DNA of 64,000 nt from Actinopolyspora alba (GTDB lineage Bacteria; Actinomycetota; Actinomycetes; Mycobacteriales; Pseudonocardiaceae). Under the pieces are notes generated by a model, which saw only the letters and a list, made by a program, of their open reading frames with translations, had not been told where the DNA came from and ran no database searches. The position numbers and the translations under genes are program-made. Below, in pieces: positions 45,524 to 54,979 of the stretch (its first letter is position 1; each line of letters opens with the position of its first letter). The DNA lies in the NCBI RefSeq assembly GCF_900112765.1, contig NZ_FOMZ01000001.1, positions 310,001 through 374,000 on the forward strand, in the 5' to 3' direction.

Positions 45524-47002
45524 ATGACAGCCAGCGAGGAAACCGAGAACACCGGCGAGTCGAACCGGCAGTCGAGCACGCCTTCGGCCGAACCGACCGA
45601 CGACCTGGTCAGCACACATCACACGATCACGGCCAACGGCAAGCAACTCTCCTACACGGCCACGGCGGGCCGGTACGTGCTGCGGGAGGAGAGCTACACC
45701 GACGGCAAGTTCGACGGGCACGTCGCCGGCGCCGAGGTGTTCGTGACCTCGTACGTGGCCGATTCGCCGGAGTCGTCCGACCGTCCGGTCACGTTCGCCT
45801 TCAACGGCGGCCCAGGCGCGGCCAGCGCGTTCCTGCACATGGGGCTGCTGGGGCCGCGCAAGGTGGTCTCCGGCGACGCGGGCCAGCTCGCGGCCCCGCC
45901 GTACGGGCTCACCGACAATCCGGAAACGCTGCTGGCGCACAGCGATCTGGTGTTCATCGACCCGGTCTCCACCGGCTTCTCCCGGGCGGTCCGCGGGGGC
46001 AAGGCGGGCGACTTCCACGGCTACCGGCGCGACATCGAGTCGGTGGCGGAGCTGATCCGGCTCTGGACCACGCGCAACGGCCGCTGGCTGTCACCCAAGT
46101 ACCTGGCGGGCGAGTCCTACGGCACGTTGCGGGCCGCGTCACTGGCCGAACACCTGCAGAGCAAGCACGGGCTCTACCCGAACGGGTTGCTGCTGATCTC
46201 GACGGTGCTGGACATGGGCACCATCCGCTTCACCGAGGGCAACGACCTGCCCTACAGTCTCTTCCTACCGACCTACGCGGCCATCGCGCACCACCACGGC
46301 AAGCACGGGGACCGCCCGCTGCGCGAGGTGCTGGACGAGGCCGAGGAGTTCGCGGCGCGGGACCACCCGTGGGCGCTGCGGCAGGGTGCCCGGCTGTCGG
46401 ACGAGGACCGCGCCGAGGTGGTGCGGCGCACCGCCGAGTTGACCGGACTGAGCCCGGACTACGTGGACCGGGTGAATCTGCGGATCGAGCACCTGCGGTT
46501 CTTCACCGAGCTGTTGCGCGAGAAGCGGCTGACCGTCGGTCGCATGGACGGACGCTTCACCGGTTGGGAACCCGACGCGGGCGGCGAGCACCTCTCGGAC
46601 GACCCGAGCGTCTCGGGGGTGATCGGGGCCTACTCGGCCGGGGTCAACCACTACCTGCGGCAGGAGCTGGAGTACTCCAACGACCTGCCCTACGAGGTGC
46701 TGTCCCCGCGGGTCCATCCGTGGTCCTACGAGGAATTCGAGGGGATGGCGGTGACCGCCACGGACAAGCTGGCCAAGGCGATGCGCACCAACCCGCACCT
46801 GCGGGTGCACGTGGGCTGCGGGCACACCGACGGTGCGACGCCGTACTTCGCGGCCGAGCACACCCTGGCGCAGCTGGAGATCCCGCGGGAACTGCGCGAC
46901 AACATCGAGGTCCGCTACTACCCGGCCGGGCACATGATGTACGTGCACGAGCCCTCGCGGATCAAGCAGTCCGCCGACCTCGCCGAGTTCGTCTCCCGGT
47001 GA
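45524..47002 (+). CDS. Peptidase S10 (serine carboxypeptidase-like)
   Basis: 492 residues from an ATG shortly after a TAGGCT box, probably leaderless. The oxyanion segment FAFNGGPGAASAFLHMG is near residue 100, the nucleophile Ser198 in LAGESYGTLRAAS, the Asp in the GHTDGATPYFAAEH region near residue 435, and the His in YPAGHMMY near residue 468. No signal peptide is visible, so unlike eukaryotic S10 enzymes it is probably cytoplasmic, as in many actinobacterial homologues. Substrate unknown. Confidence 0.9.
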   Translation: MTASEETENTGESNRQSSTPSAEPTDDLVSTHHTITANGKQLSYTATAGRYVLREESYTDGKFDGHVAGAEVFVTSYVADSPESSDRPVTFAFNGGPGAASAFLHMGLLGPRKVVSGDAGQLAAPPYGLTDNPETLLAHSDLVFIDPVSTGFSRAVRGGKAGDFHGYRRDIESVAELIRLWTTRNGRWLSPKYLAGESYGTLRAASLAEHLQSKHGLYPNGLLLISTVLDMGTIRFTEGNDLPYSLFLPTYAAIAHHHGKHGDRPLREVLDEAEEFAARDHPWALRQGARLSDEDRAEVVRRTAELTGLSPDYVDRVNLRIEHLRFFTELLREKRLTVGRMDGRFTGWEPDAGGEHLSDDPSVSGVIGAYSAGVNHYLRQELEYSNDLPYEVLSPRVHPWSYEEFEGMAVTATDKLAKAMRTNPHLRVHVGCGHTDGATPYFAAEHTLAQLEIPRELRDNIEVRYYPAGHMMYVHEPSRIKQSADLAEFVSR

Positions 47003-47035
47003 ACCGTGGCCGCTCGGTTTTCGCAGCTGGTTGCG

Positions 47036-47129
47036 TGGCGGAACCTCTGGCACGGCTCTCGCTGCGGGGAGGCCCGACATCGGGTAGCGATCTACACAAC
47101 GTCGGGCCTTCCTCACGAGAGTCGCACCG
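47036..47129 (-). repeat. Element B copy 3
   Basis: Minus orientation. The stem AGGCCCGAC/GTCGGGCCT is perfect, closed by GTAG-CGAT-CTAC as read on the plus strand; the outer arms ACGGCTCTCG and CGAGAGTCG pair apart from one mismatch. It begins 34 bases after the S10 peptidase stop and touches element A copy 8. Confidence 0.8.
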
Positions 47130-47160
47130 GGGCGTCAATTTCTCGCGAAATTGACGCCCC
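47129..47160. repeat. Element A copy 8, perfect 14-bp hairpin
   Basis: GGGGCGTCAATTTC (47129-47142), loop TCGC, then GAAATTGACGCCCC (47147-47160). It lies between the convergent S10 peptidase and dppF genes and is the clearest case of an A element shaped like a bidirectional terminator. Confidence 0.85.
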
Positions 47161-47221
47161 CACCACCGCGAAGAGGTGCCCTTCGAGGAGGCAGCGTTCC
47201 CCTTCGAAAGGCAACTTCCCC

Positions 47222-48256
47222 TCACGAAACGACGTGGTCGTGCCGCTCCGCGAAGTGGCAGGCGCTGGGGTGGCCCTCGGCCAGTTCGAGGTCGATGCGG
47301 CCGCCGTCGCGCCGCACGGCCAGCTCGGGCTCCTGCTCGGCGCAGATGTCCTGCGCCTTCCAGCACCTGGTGCGGAACCGGCAGCCGGACGGCGGGTTCG
47401 CCGGGCTCGGCACGTCGCCGGTGAGCCGGATGGCCTCCCTGCGGTCGCGCACCGAGGGATCGGGCACGGGCACCGAGGACAGCAGCGCCTGGGTGTAGGG
47501 GTGCTGCGGGTGCTCGTAGATCTGGTCCTCGGTGCCGTTCTCGACCATCTTGCCCAGGTACATCACGCCCACCCGGTCGGAGAGGTGCCGCACCACGCCG
47601 AGGTCGTGGGCGATGAAGATGTAGGACAGGCCGAACTCGGACTGCAGGTCACCCAGCAGGTTCATCACCTGCGCCTGGATCGAGACGTCCAGTGCGGACA
47701 CCGGCTCGTCGCAGACGATCACCTTGGGCTTGAGCGCCAGCGCACGGGCGATGCCGATCCGCTGCCGCTGTCCACCGGAGAACTGGTGCGGATAGCGCCG
47801 CACGTGCTCCGGGTTGAGCCCGACGATGTCGAGCAGCTCCTGCACCCGCCGCTGCCGGTCGCCCTTCGGCGCCACCTCGGGATGGATCTCGAACGGCTCC
47901 CCGACGATGTCACCCACGGTCTTGCGCGGGTTCAGCGAGGTGTAGGGGTCCTGCAGCACGATCTGCATGTCCCTGCGCAGCTGCCGAAGCTGGGACGCGC
48001 TCTTCTTGCCGAACATGTCCACGCCCTCGAACAGCGCGCTGCCGCTGGTGGGCTGTTCCAGCCGCATCAGCACCTGGGCCAGCGTGGACTTGCCGCAGCC
48101 GGACTCGCCCACGATGCCCAGCGTCTCGCCCCGGTTGAGGTCGAAGGAGACGCCGTCCACCGCCCGCACGTGACCGATGGTCTTCTTGAACACGATCCCC
48201 TGCTGCACCGGGAAGTGCTTGACCAGGTCGCGAACTTGCAGAATCGGCTCACTCAC
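47222..48256 (-). CDS. dppF: Peptide ABC transporter ATPase DppF
   Basis: 344 residues from a GTG overlapping the dppD stop by eight bases, with GAGGAG upstream. Walker [16 protein letters not shown] is near residue 50, signature [15 protein letters not shown] near residue 160, Walker [15 protein letters not shown] near 180 and switch His in [10 protein letters not shown]. The C-terminal oligopeptide-transporter extension holds [14 protein letters not shown], the four-Cys motif of the Opp/Dpp ATPase family. It is the last gene of dppABCDF and pairs with DppD to energise uptake. Confidence 0.92.
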   Translation of the reverse strand: MSEPILQVRDLVKHFPVQQGIVFKKTIGHVRAVDGVSFDLNRGETLGIVGESGCGKSTLAQVLMRLEQPTSGSALFEGVDMFGKKSASQLRQLRRDMQIVLQDPYTSLNPRKTVGDIVGEPFEIHPEVAPKGDRQRRVQELLDIVGLNPEHVRRYPHQFSGGQRQRIGIARALALKPKVIVCDEPVSALDVSIQAQVMNLLGDLQSEFGLSYIFIAHDLGVVRHLSDRVGVMYLGKMVENGTEDQIYEHPQHPYTQALLSSVPVPDPSVRDRREAIRLTGDVPSPANPPSGCRFRTRCWKAQDICAEQEPELAVRRDGGRIDLELAEGHPSACHFAERHDHVVS

Positions 48257-49268
48257 TGCTGATCAACTCCTCGGCGAAGTGGCAGGCGCTGTAGCGCCCG
48301 GGGCGGAGTTCGAGCAACTCCGGAACCTTCCGGCGGCACTCGTCCGTGGCGCGGTGGCAGCGCGGGTGGAACGGGCAGCCCTCGGGGATGTTCGCGAGGT
48401 TCGGCGGCAGCCCCTTGATGCTGGCCAGGTGCTCCCCCTTCTGATCCAGCCGGGGAATGGACTCCATCAGCCCCTCGGTGTAGGGATGCGCGGGGCGCTT
48501 GTACAGCGACTCCGCGTCGGACTCCTCCACCACCCGGCCTGCGTACATCACCGCGATGCGGTCGGCGACCTCGGCGACCACGCCGAGGTCGTGGGTGATC
48601 AGGATCAGCCCCATCCCGCGTTCGCGGCGCAGCTCGTCCAGCAGATCCATGATCTGGGCCTGCACGGTCACGTCCAGCGCCGTGGTCGGCTCGTCGGCGA
48701 TGAGCAGGTCCGGGTCCAGCGCCAGCGACATCGCGATCATGGCGCGCTGCCGCATACCGCCGGAGAACTGGTGCGGGAACTCCTTCACGCGCTGCTTGGC
48801 GTTGGGGATCTTGACCATGTCCAGCATCTCGCCGGCCTTGGCCATCGCGTCCTTGCGCGACATCCCGCGCCGGAAGCGGAACTGCTCGGCGATCTGGAAT
48901 CCCACGGTGTAAACCGGGTTGAGCGCGGAGAGGGCGTCCTGGAAAATCATCGCCATGTTCTCGCCCCGCAGCCCACGGCGACGATCCTCCGTCGCGGAGA
49001 GGAGTTCCTCCCCGCGATAGCGGATGGCTCCCTTGGTCACGAAGCCCGGTGGAGTGTCCAGAATACCCATCACGGTCTGCGCCGTGACGCTCTTGCCGGA
49101 GCCGGATTCGCCGAGCACGGCGAGGGTCTCCCCCGCGTCGACGTGATACCCCACCCCGTTGAGCACGTTCGCCGTGGCCTCGCGGGTGCGGAACTCGACG
49201 TGCAGGTCTTCCACTTCGAGCAGGCGCGACTCCGGCGAGCCGCCCGTGCTGTCGTCGGTAGCCGACAA
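48249..49268 (-). CDS. dppD: Peptide ABC transporter ATPase DppD
   Basis: 339 residues from a TTG with an unusually strong AAGGAGGG site, which decides the start. Walker [16 protein letters not shown] is near residue 47, signature [15 protein letters not shown] near 160, Walker [15 protein letters not shown] near 180 and switch His in [11 protein letters not shown]. The C-terminal [14 protein letters not shown] is the Opp/Dpp Cys motif. The gene is 14 bases downstream of dppC and overlaps dppF, so the four genes dppBCDF are one translational unit. Confidence 0.92.
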   Translation of the reverse strand: MSATDDSTGGSPESRLLEVEDLHVEFRTREATANVLNGVGYHVDAGETLAVLGESGSGKSVTAQTVMGILDTPPGFVTKGAIRYRGEELLSATEDRRRGLRGENMAMIFQDALSALNPVYTVGFQIAEQFRFRRGMSRKDAMAKAGEMLDMVKIPNAKQRVKEFPHQFSGGMRQRAMIAMSLALDPDLLIADEPTTALDVTVQAQIMDLLDELRRERGMGLILITHDLGVVAEVADRIAVMYAGRVVEESDAESLYKRPAHPYTEGLMESIPRLDQKGEHLASIKGLPPNLANIPEGCPFHPRCHRATDECRRKVPELLELRPGRYSACHFAEELISSE

Positions 49269-49282
49269 AGCGGCCCTCCTTA

Positions 49283-50299
49283 CTACCGTTGTTTCGGGTC
49301 CAGCGCGTCGCGCACCGCGTCACCGATCATCACGAACGCCAGAACCGTGATCACCAGGAAGCCCGCCGGGAACAGCAGCATGTGCGGCGTGCTGATGATG
49401 AACTGCTGCGAGTCGGAGATCATCATTCCCCAGGAGACGACCGGGTACTGCAGGCCGAGCCCCAGGTAGGACAGGGTCGCCTCCAGCCCGACGAACTGGC
49501 CGAGCGCGATCGTGGCGTAGACCATCACCGGAGCCAGGCAGTTCGGCAGCACGTGCTTGAAGATGATCCGCGTGTGGCTGGCACCCAGCGCCTTGGCGGC
49601 GTTGACGTAGTCCTGCTGCTTGGCCGCGATCGCGGCCGAACGCATGATGCGCATCGAGATCGGCCAGGCCAGCACCCCGATGGTGAGGATAACCTGCAGC
49701 ATGATGCGTATCGTGCCGGGCGCTCCCTGGATACCGGCGTTGAACACCGACAGGATGACGATGGCGCCGAGCACGAACGGCAGCCCGAGGAAGATCTCGG
49801 CGAACCGCGCCAGGAAGCTGTCGGTCTTGCCGCCGAAGTAGCCCGCGAACAGCCCCACCAGCGAACCGATGGCCACTGTGAGCATCGTGGCGAGCACACC
49901 GACCACGATGGAGGCGCGCGCGCCGTGGATCACCCTGGTGTAGATGTCGCGGCCGATCGAGTCGTAGCCGAACGGGGCGTCGGCGGACGGCCCCTGGCGG
50001 GCCAGCGTGAGGTTCTGCGCGTTGGGATCGCCCGGTGCGAAGAACCCCGGAAAGATCGAGATCGCGACCAGCAGCAGGATGATGACGCTGCCGATGATGA
50101 ACAGCGGCTTGCGCCGCAGCTCGAGCCAGGCGTCGCCCCAGAGTCCCCGCTGCTTCTCCTGCTTGGGAGCCTGCTGCCGCGGTTCGGGGGCGCCGGGCGG
50201 CTCGTCGCCGCTCTCCCCCTGCTGTCTCGCTTCGATCTCACCTTCGGCGTAGGCCCCGGCAGCGAGAATGCGCTGCTGGCCTTCCCCTGCGTTAGTCAT
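49283..50299 (-). CDS. dppC: Peptide ABC transporter permease DppC
   Basis: 338 residues. A long Gln/Glu/Pro-rich cytoplasmic N-terminus (about 50 residues) precedes six transmembrane helices. The OppC-type N-terminal segment ELRRKPLFIIGSVIILLL, the motif FGYDSIGRDIYTRVIHGAR and the ATPase-coupling EAA loop DYVNAAKALGASHTRIIFKHVLPN are clear. It forms the channel with DppB. The start overlaps the dppB stop by eight bases. Confidence 0.92.
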   Translation of the reverse strand: MTNAGEGQQRILAAGAYAEGEIEARQQGESGDEPPGAPEPRQQAPKQEKQRGLWGDAWLELRRKPLFIIGSVIILLLVAISIFPGFFAPGDPNAQNLTLARQGPSADAPFGYDSIGRDIYTRVIHGARASIVVGVLATMLTVAIGSLVGLFAGYFGGKTDSFLARFAEIFLGLPFVLGAIVILSVFNAGIQGAPGTIRIMLQVILTIGVLAWPISMRIMRSAAIAAKQQDYVNAAKALGASHTRIIFKHVLPNCLAPVMVYATIALGQFVGLEATLSYLGLGLQYPVVSWGMMISDSQQFIISTPHMLLFPAGFLVITVLAFVMIGDAVRDALDPKQR

Positions 50300-51218
50300 A
50301 TCGGATCCTCGGGTCCAGAGCCGCGTAGAGAATGTCCACCAGCAGGTTCATCAGCAGGTAGACAACCACCAACAGGGTGACCACGCCGGTGACGGTGACG
50401 CCCTCCTGGGTCTTGATGGCATCGAAGACGAGTCCGCCGATGCCGTGGATGTTGAACACACCCTCGGTCACGATGGCACCGCCCATCAGCGCACCGAAGT
50501 CGGTACCGATGAAGGTGATCACCGGGATCAACGAGTTGCGCAGCATGTGCACCGAGACCACCCGGCGCGGCTTGAGGCCCTTGGCCGTGGCGGTGCGGAT
50601 GTAGTCCGCGCGCTTGTTCTCGAACATCGCGGTACGCGTCAACCGGGCGATGTAGGCCATCGACAGGCTGCCGAGCACGAGGCCGGGAGCGATGAGTTGT
50701 CCGATGGTGGGATCACTGCCGACCGAAGGCTGGATCCATTCGAGCTGCACGCCGAACACGACCTGGATGATGAACCCGCTGACGAAGACCGGCACCGCGA
50801 TCAGGAAGAGCGTGGCGGCGAGCACGAGGTTGTCCACGAAGCCCTTGCCGCGCAGCGCGGTCAGAATGCCGGCGGCGATGCCGATCACTGCCTCGAAGAC
50901 CAGCGCGATGGTGGCGAGTTTGAGGGTGACCGGGTAAGCGTTCTGGATCAGCGTACTGACCTCGATGCCGTTGAAGGTCTGCCCGAAGTTGCCGCTGAAC
51001 AGCTGCCCCAGGTAGAGGACGTACTGCACCGGCAACGGTTTGTCCAGGTTGTATTCCTGGGTCATCTGCTCGATGAACGCGGGCGGGCAGCCACGCGGCC
51101 CGCACATGCCCGCGAACGGGTTGCCGGGGATGGCCCAGACCAACGAGTAGATGATGAACGTCGTTCCGATGAACACCGGAATCAACTGCAGCAGCCGCCG
51201 CAGTATGTATCGGCCCAC
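50292..51218 (-). CDS. dppB: Peptide ABC transporter permease DppB
   Basis: 308 residues from a GTG with AAGGAGGG upstream; family similarity begins exactly here (GRYILRRLLQLIPVFIG), so an in-frame extension to 51377 is discarded. Six helices and the EAA loop DYIRTATAKGLKPRRVVSVHMLRN are present. An external segment with two Cys (GMCGPRGCPPAF) is seen in actinobacterial homologues. It lies 276 bases after dppA, with a strong hairpin between. Confidence 0.92.
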   Translation of the reverse strand: MGRYILRRLLQLIPVFIGTTFIIYSLVWAIPGNPFAGMCGPRGCPPAFIEQMTQEYNLDKPLPVQYVLYLGQLFSGNFGQTFNGIEVSTLIQNAYPVTLKLATIALVFEAVIGIAAGILTALRGKGFVDNLVLAATLFLIAVPVFVSGFIIQVVFGVQLEWIQPSVGSDPTIGQLIAPGLVLGSLSMAYIARLTRTAMFENKRADYIRTATAKGLKPRRVVSVHMLRNSLIPVITFIGTDFGALMGGAIVTEGVFNIHGIGGLVFDAIKTQEGVTVTGVVTLLVVVYLLMNLLVDILYAALDPRIRYD

Positions 51219-51243
51219 CGAACCCTCCTTCGACGAGGACACA

Positions 51244-51280
51244 CCCGGTCCACCGCCGCTTTTGGCGACGGTGGACCGGG
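51244..51280 (-). terminator. Hairpin in the dppA-dppB gap
   Basis: CCCGGTCCACCG (51244-51255) pairs perfectly with CGGTGGACCGGG (51269-51280). On the minus strand it ends about 25 bases before the dppB start. It may stabilise or partly terminate the dppA message, giving more binding protein than permease. Confidence 0.65.
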
Positions 51281-51494
51281 CAGAAACAGTCCGTAACCCG
51301 AGAAGACCTCGCGGAATGGCGATCACGGGTGACCGGTTCTCCGGCAGGGCCGTCGACTCCGCCGCGTCGCGGGGCACATCGAGTGGTCACTCACCCTACG
51401 TGCCCCGCTCTCCCACGGCGCAGCCAGCTCACGTGCCGGAGCACCACCTGCCGTGCAGGAGGATCACCCTAGCCGTTCCGGAACGCCTTCTGAC

Positions 51495-53159
51495 TCACTC
51501 TCCCGCCTGAGCCACCTTGAAGGTGCTGATCGCGGGAACCGTGCGGGAGTTGAGCGTGCCCTCGGCCAACCGGTTCGAGGTCGCACCCTTCACCGCGTTG
51601 GTGAACAGCGGGATGGACGGCACGTCCTTGCCCAGCTGCGATGCCGCCTCGTTGTAGAGCTGGTTGGCCTTGTCCACGGTGGCGGCCTTGTCGGCCTTGG
51701 CGATCAGGTTGTCGAACTTCTCGCTCGAGTAGCCGGTGTTGTTCGCCGAACCGCTGGAGGTGTAGAGCGGCTTCAGGAAGGTCCGCGGCGTCGGGTAGTC
51801 GGCGACCCAGCCGTAGCGGAACGGACCGGTCATCTCGTCGTTGTCCATCTGGTCCTGGTAGGTGCCGAAGGTGGGAACGGCGTTGAGACCGACCTTGATG
51901 CCCAGGGTGTCCCGGATGCTGCCCGCCACGGCGGTGATCCACTGCTTGTGAGCACCGTCGGCGTTGTAGCTCAGCGTCAGCTGACCGTCGAAGCCACCCG
52001 CCTTCTGCAGGTACTCCTTGGCCTTGGCCTTGTCGTAGTTGCACCACTCGCCGCAGGAGCCCTTGTCCGGGCCACCGGGGAAGTCGGGGGCGATCCAGCC
52101 GGTGGCGGCGGTCGCCTCACCGTTGAAGACCTGCTTGACGATCTTGTCGCGGTCGATCGCCAGCGACAGCGCCTTGCGCAGGTCCGGGTTCTTGAACTTC
52201 TCCTTGTACATCGGGAGGTTCAGCACGGTGATGCCCATGCGCGGCTTGGAGATGGCCCGGTCGCCGAGCTCGTCCTTCCACCGGTTGTCGGCCAGCGCGG
52301 AGGTCGGGATGACGTTGATCACGTCCAGGTTGTCGGACTTGAGGTCCTGGTAGGCGGTCTGCGCCTTGTTGTAGACCACCAGCTTGACCGCGTCGACGCT
52401 GCCCGCGTCCTCACCCTTGTAGTCCTTGTAGCGGGTGAGCGTCAGGCTCTGCTGCGGCGTACGGCTCTCGAACTTGTAGGGCCCGTTGCCGACCGGGTTC
52501 TTGACGAACTCCTCCTTCTTCTCGAAGAAGGTTTCCGGCATCGGCGAGAACGCCTGGTAGCCGAGCTTGGTCGTGAAGACGCTGAACGGCTTCTTCAGCG
52601 TGATCGTGAAGGTGTGGTCGTCGACCACCTTCAGGCCCGACATCTTCTCGGCGGAGGGTTCCGGAGGCTTCTTCGGGCCGCTCTCGCCGTCGGGGTCGGC
52701 GGGGTGGACCGCGTCGAAGCCCTGGATCGCCTTGAACATGTCGGCGTTCTGCTGCGCGTTGCCCGCGTAGGCGCCGTAGTTCCAGGCCCGGACGAAGTTG
52801 TCCGCGGTGACTTCCTCACCGTTGTGGAACTTCCAGCCCTGCTTCAGCTTGACCGTGTAGGTCTTCTTGTCGTCCGAGAGCTCGATGGACTCGGCCATCG
52901 CGTTCTTCGGCTCGAAGGACTTGGGGTCGTACTCCACCAGCCCGGTGAACATCGGGTTGAGGACTTGGCTCCCGTTGGTGTCGTTGCTGTTGGTGGGAAC
53001 CAACTCGCTCTGCGGCTCGGCCCACTGGACCGTGATCGGGTCCTCGAGGGTGCCGGTTGCCTCGGTGACGGCGCTGCCGCCACCGCCGCCGCAGCCTGCT
53101 GCCAGCAGGGCCGCCGACAGCGATGCCGCGACCGGCGCGACCATGCGTCGCTTGCGCAT
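51495..53159 (-). CDS. dppA: Peptide-binding lipoprotein DppA (SBP family 5)
   Basis: About 554 residues from the ATG at 53159 behind GGGAGGA. A lipoprotein signal peptide with lipobox LLAAGC (Cys near residue 22) and a Gly-rich linker is followed by the family 5 fold: VEYDPKSFEPKNAMAES, the signature YTVKLKQGWKFHNGEEVTADNFVRAW (cited as its core, KFHNGEEVTADNFV) and NPVGNGPYKF. It captures oligo- or dipeptides outside the membrane for DppBCDF. It heads the operon. The 204-base leader to ppx2 contains a perfect hairpin at 53216-53236. Confidence 0.92.
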   Translation of the reverse strand: MRKRRMVAPVAASLSAALLAAGCGGGGGSAVTEATGTLEDPITVQWAEPQSELVPTNSNDTNGSQVLNPMFTGLVEYDPKSFEPKNAMAESIELSDDKKTYTVKLKQGWKFHNGEEVTADNFVRAWNYGAYAGNAQQNADMFKAIQGFDAVHPADPDGESGPKKPPEPSAEKMSGLKVVDDHTFTITLKKPFSVFTTKLGYQAFSPMPETFFEKKEEFVKNPVGNGPYKFESRTPQQSLTLTRYKDYKGEDAGSVDAVKLVVYNKAQTAYQDLKSDNLDVINVIPTSALADNRWKDELGDRAISKPRMGITVLNLPMYKEKFKNPDLRKALSLAIDRDKIVKQVFNGEATAATGWIAPDFPGGPDKGSCGEWCNYDKAKAKEYLQKAGGFDGQLTLSYNADGAHKQWITAVAGSIRDTLGIKVGLNAVPTFGTYQDQMDNDEMTGPFRYGWVADYPTPRTFLKPLYTSSGSANNTGYSSEKFDNLIAKADKAATVDKANQLYNEAASQLGKDVPSIPLFTNAVKGATSNRLAEGTLNSRTVPAISTFKVAQAGE

Positions 53160-53215
53160 CAAATTCCTCCCGCTGTCTACGTGACTCCTCGCCGATCAGG
53201 GCGAGGGTCGCCACG

Positions 53216-53236
53216 CCGACGACCTCGGGTCGTCGG
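53216..53236 (-). promoter_or_regulatory. Hairpin in the dppA leader
   Basis: CCGACGACC (53216-53224), loop TCG, GGTCGTCGG (53228-53236). It lies about 60 bases upstream of dppA and 130 bases downstream of ppx2, so it could be a leader structure or a late ppx2 terminator. Confidence 0.5.
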
Positions 53237-53366
53237 ATGAGTGCGAGCGTAAACATAAGCGAGACACAGTTCACGACAATGAGCTGTCACAAAGCCGTCA
53301 CTTTCTTTCTCGATTCAGCAAGATAATCACCCAATTGGCGGAATAAATCGTCTCACATATCGGGAT

Positions 53367-54320
53367 TCAACCGATCGAAAGGGCGATACCGTCGAGGATG
53401 TCGTGCTCACTGACAGTAATATCCGTGATCCCCGCGCGCTCCGCCAGCTCGGCCGCGAGGACGCTGACGACCATCGCGCCGCCCCCGATGACGTCCACCC
53501 GTCCCGGGTGCATCGGCCCCAGCGCGGCGCGCTGGTCGTGATCCATCGCCAGCAGCTCCCGCGCGGTCTCGTCGACACTGGCCCGGGACACGCGGGACAG
53601 GTGGATCGCCGCGGGGTCGTACTCGGGCAGACCGTGCGCGAGCGCCGAGAGCGTGGTGACGGTGCCCGCCACCCCCACCCAGCGGCGCGCGGCGGAGACG
53701 TCCACGGCGGCGAACGCCTCGTCCAGCACTTCCCGCGTGAGCTCACCCGCGATCTTCACCTCATCGGAGGTAGCCGGATCGGTATGCAAACAACGCTCCG
53801 TGAGACGAACGCATCCGATGTCCGCTGAGTGGGATCCGACGATCTCGGCCTCCTTGCCGTCCCAGTGGCCGAGCACCAGCTCGGTCGAACCGCCCCCCAC
53901 ATCGGCCACCAGGAATGGGCCGTCCGCTGGACCCAGATCGCCCACCGCGCCGACGAAGGAGAGCCTGGCCTCCTCCTCGCCGGTGATGACCTCGGCCTCC
54001 ACTCCCAGCGTCTCGCGGACCATCCCGAAGAAGTCCTCGCGGTTGGCCGCGTCCCTGGTCGCCGAGGTGGCCACCATCCTGGTGCGCTCGACGGCCTCCT
54101 CGCGGATGCGCTCGTCGTAGTCGTGCAGCGCCTGCCTGGTGCGGTCGAGCGCCTCCTCGGACAACCTGCCGGTGGCGTCGACCCCCTGCCCCAGCCGCAC
54201 GATCCGCATCTCGCGGTGCAGATCGCGCAGTTCGCGCGTGCCGTCGTCGTGGACTGTCACCTCGGCGATCAACAGCCGGATCGAGTTCGTCCCGCAGTCG
54301 ATCGCAGCAACGCGCACCAT
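53367..54320 (-). CDS. ppx2: Exopolyphosphatase / Ppx-GppA family (Ppx2-like)
   Basis: 317 residues from an ATG behind GGGAGGAAG. The actin-like phosphate loops are AAIDCGTNSIRLLIAE at the N-terminus and VADVGGGSTELVLG near residue 143. Other conserved segments are ATSATRDAANREDF and GEEEARLSF, and the Gly-rich VIGGGAMVV near 285. It is the short, single-module type of mycobacteria (Rv1026), which acts on polyphosphate or (p)ppGpp-type substrates; the exact activity is not shown by sequence. It belongs to the eno-divIC-DUF501-ppx block but is here displaced from it by about 5 kb. Confidence 0.9.
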   Translation of the reverse strand: MVRVAAIDCGTNSIRLLIAEVTVHDDGTRELRDLHREMRIVRLGQGVDATGRLSEEALDRTRQALHDYDERIREEAVERTRMVATSATRDAANREDFFGMVRETLGVEAEVITGEEEARLSFVGAVGDLGPADGPFLVADVGGGSTELVLGHWDGKEAEIVGSHSADIGCVRLTERCLHTDPATSDEVKIAGELTREVLDEAFAAVDVSAARRWVGVAGTVTTLSALAHGLPEYDPAAIHLSRVSRASVDETARELLAMDHDQRAALGPMHPGRVDVIGGGAMVVSVLAAELAERAGITDITVSEHDILDGIALSIG

Positions 54321-54369
54321 GCTTCCTCCCGTTTCGAAGTCTCCCGGTTGATTGGACGGGGTGCTCGCT

Positions 54370-54495
54370 TGGCGGAACCTCTCTCACGGCTCTCGCTGCG
54401 GGTCCGGCGACATCGGGTAGCGACCTACACGACGTCGGGCCTTCCTCGCGAGAGCCGCACGGGAGAACCCGCGGCGGTGCGGACTGCGTAGGTGG
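54370..54495 (-). repeat. Element B copy 4
   Basis: Minus orientation, starting GGCGGAACCTC. The outer arms ACGGCTCTCGC and GCGAGAGCCG pair, and the apical GTAG-CGAC-CTAC is present. The inner arms are mixed (CCGGCGACAT against ACGTCGGGCC). It sits in the 659-base gap before the DUF4190 gene, upstream of ppx2. Confidence 0.78.
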
Positions 54496-54499
54496 GTGT

Positions 54500-54520
54500 T
54501 TCGGCGCCGGCGGCGCCGAA
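54500..54520. promoter_or_regulatory. Perfect hairpin next to element B copy 4
   Basis: TTCGGCGCC, loop GGC, GGCGCCGAA: nine base pairs. It abuts the repeat and has no obvious gene to terminate. The remainder of the gap to 54979 shows no gene. Confidence 0.5.
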
Positions 54521-54979
54521 TGCATCACGTCGGTCGGCAATACCGGCGGAAAAACGTCGGCGATCCAGTCGTGTCCGGGCGAAACCCGTTGAGCCGTTCC
54601 GAAGTCGAGATTCACCTCCGAGCACCTTGTCGGGTCCAGGCTATTGCAGCGCAGGGTGGGCGGCACGGGCGACCCGAACCGATTCGGTAAGCCGTAGGCG
54701 GAACGGCCGCCGACACCCGTCCCGGACAGCGGCTCGGTGAACGGCGCGAGCGGGATCGGGCAAGGGAGCTACCGGTGGGTTTCGGCGTGTCGGTGTAGGG
54801 GAAATCACGACTCGTACAACGAAACGGTGAACAGCCGGCCCAGATCGGGCAACTGGAGCCGCAACCGGACAATCGCGTTATAGGGTTCCCCGTTCGGTGC
54901 CGGGTTCGCAGCACGCGGAAACCGAAGTTTCGCGGGAATCGGAAACGCACCGGCCAACGACGTCACGGAAGGATCGAAA

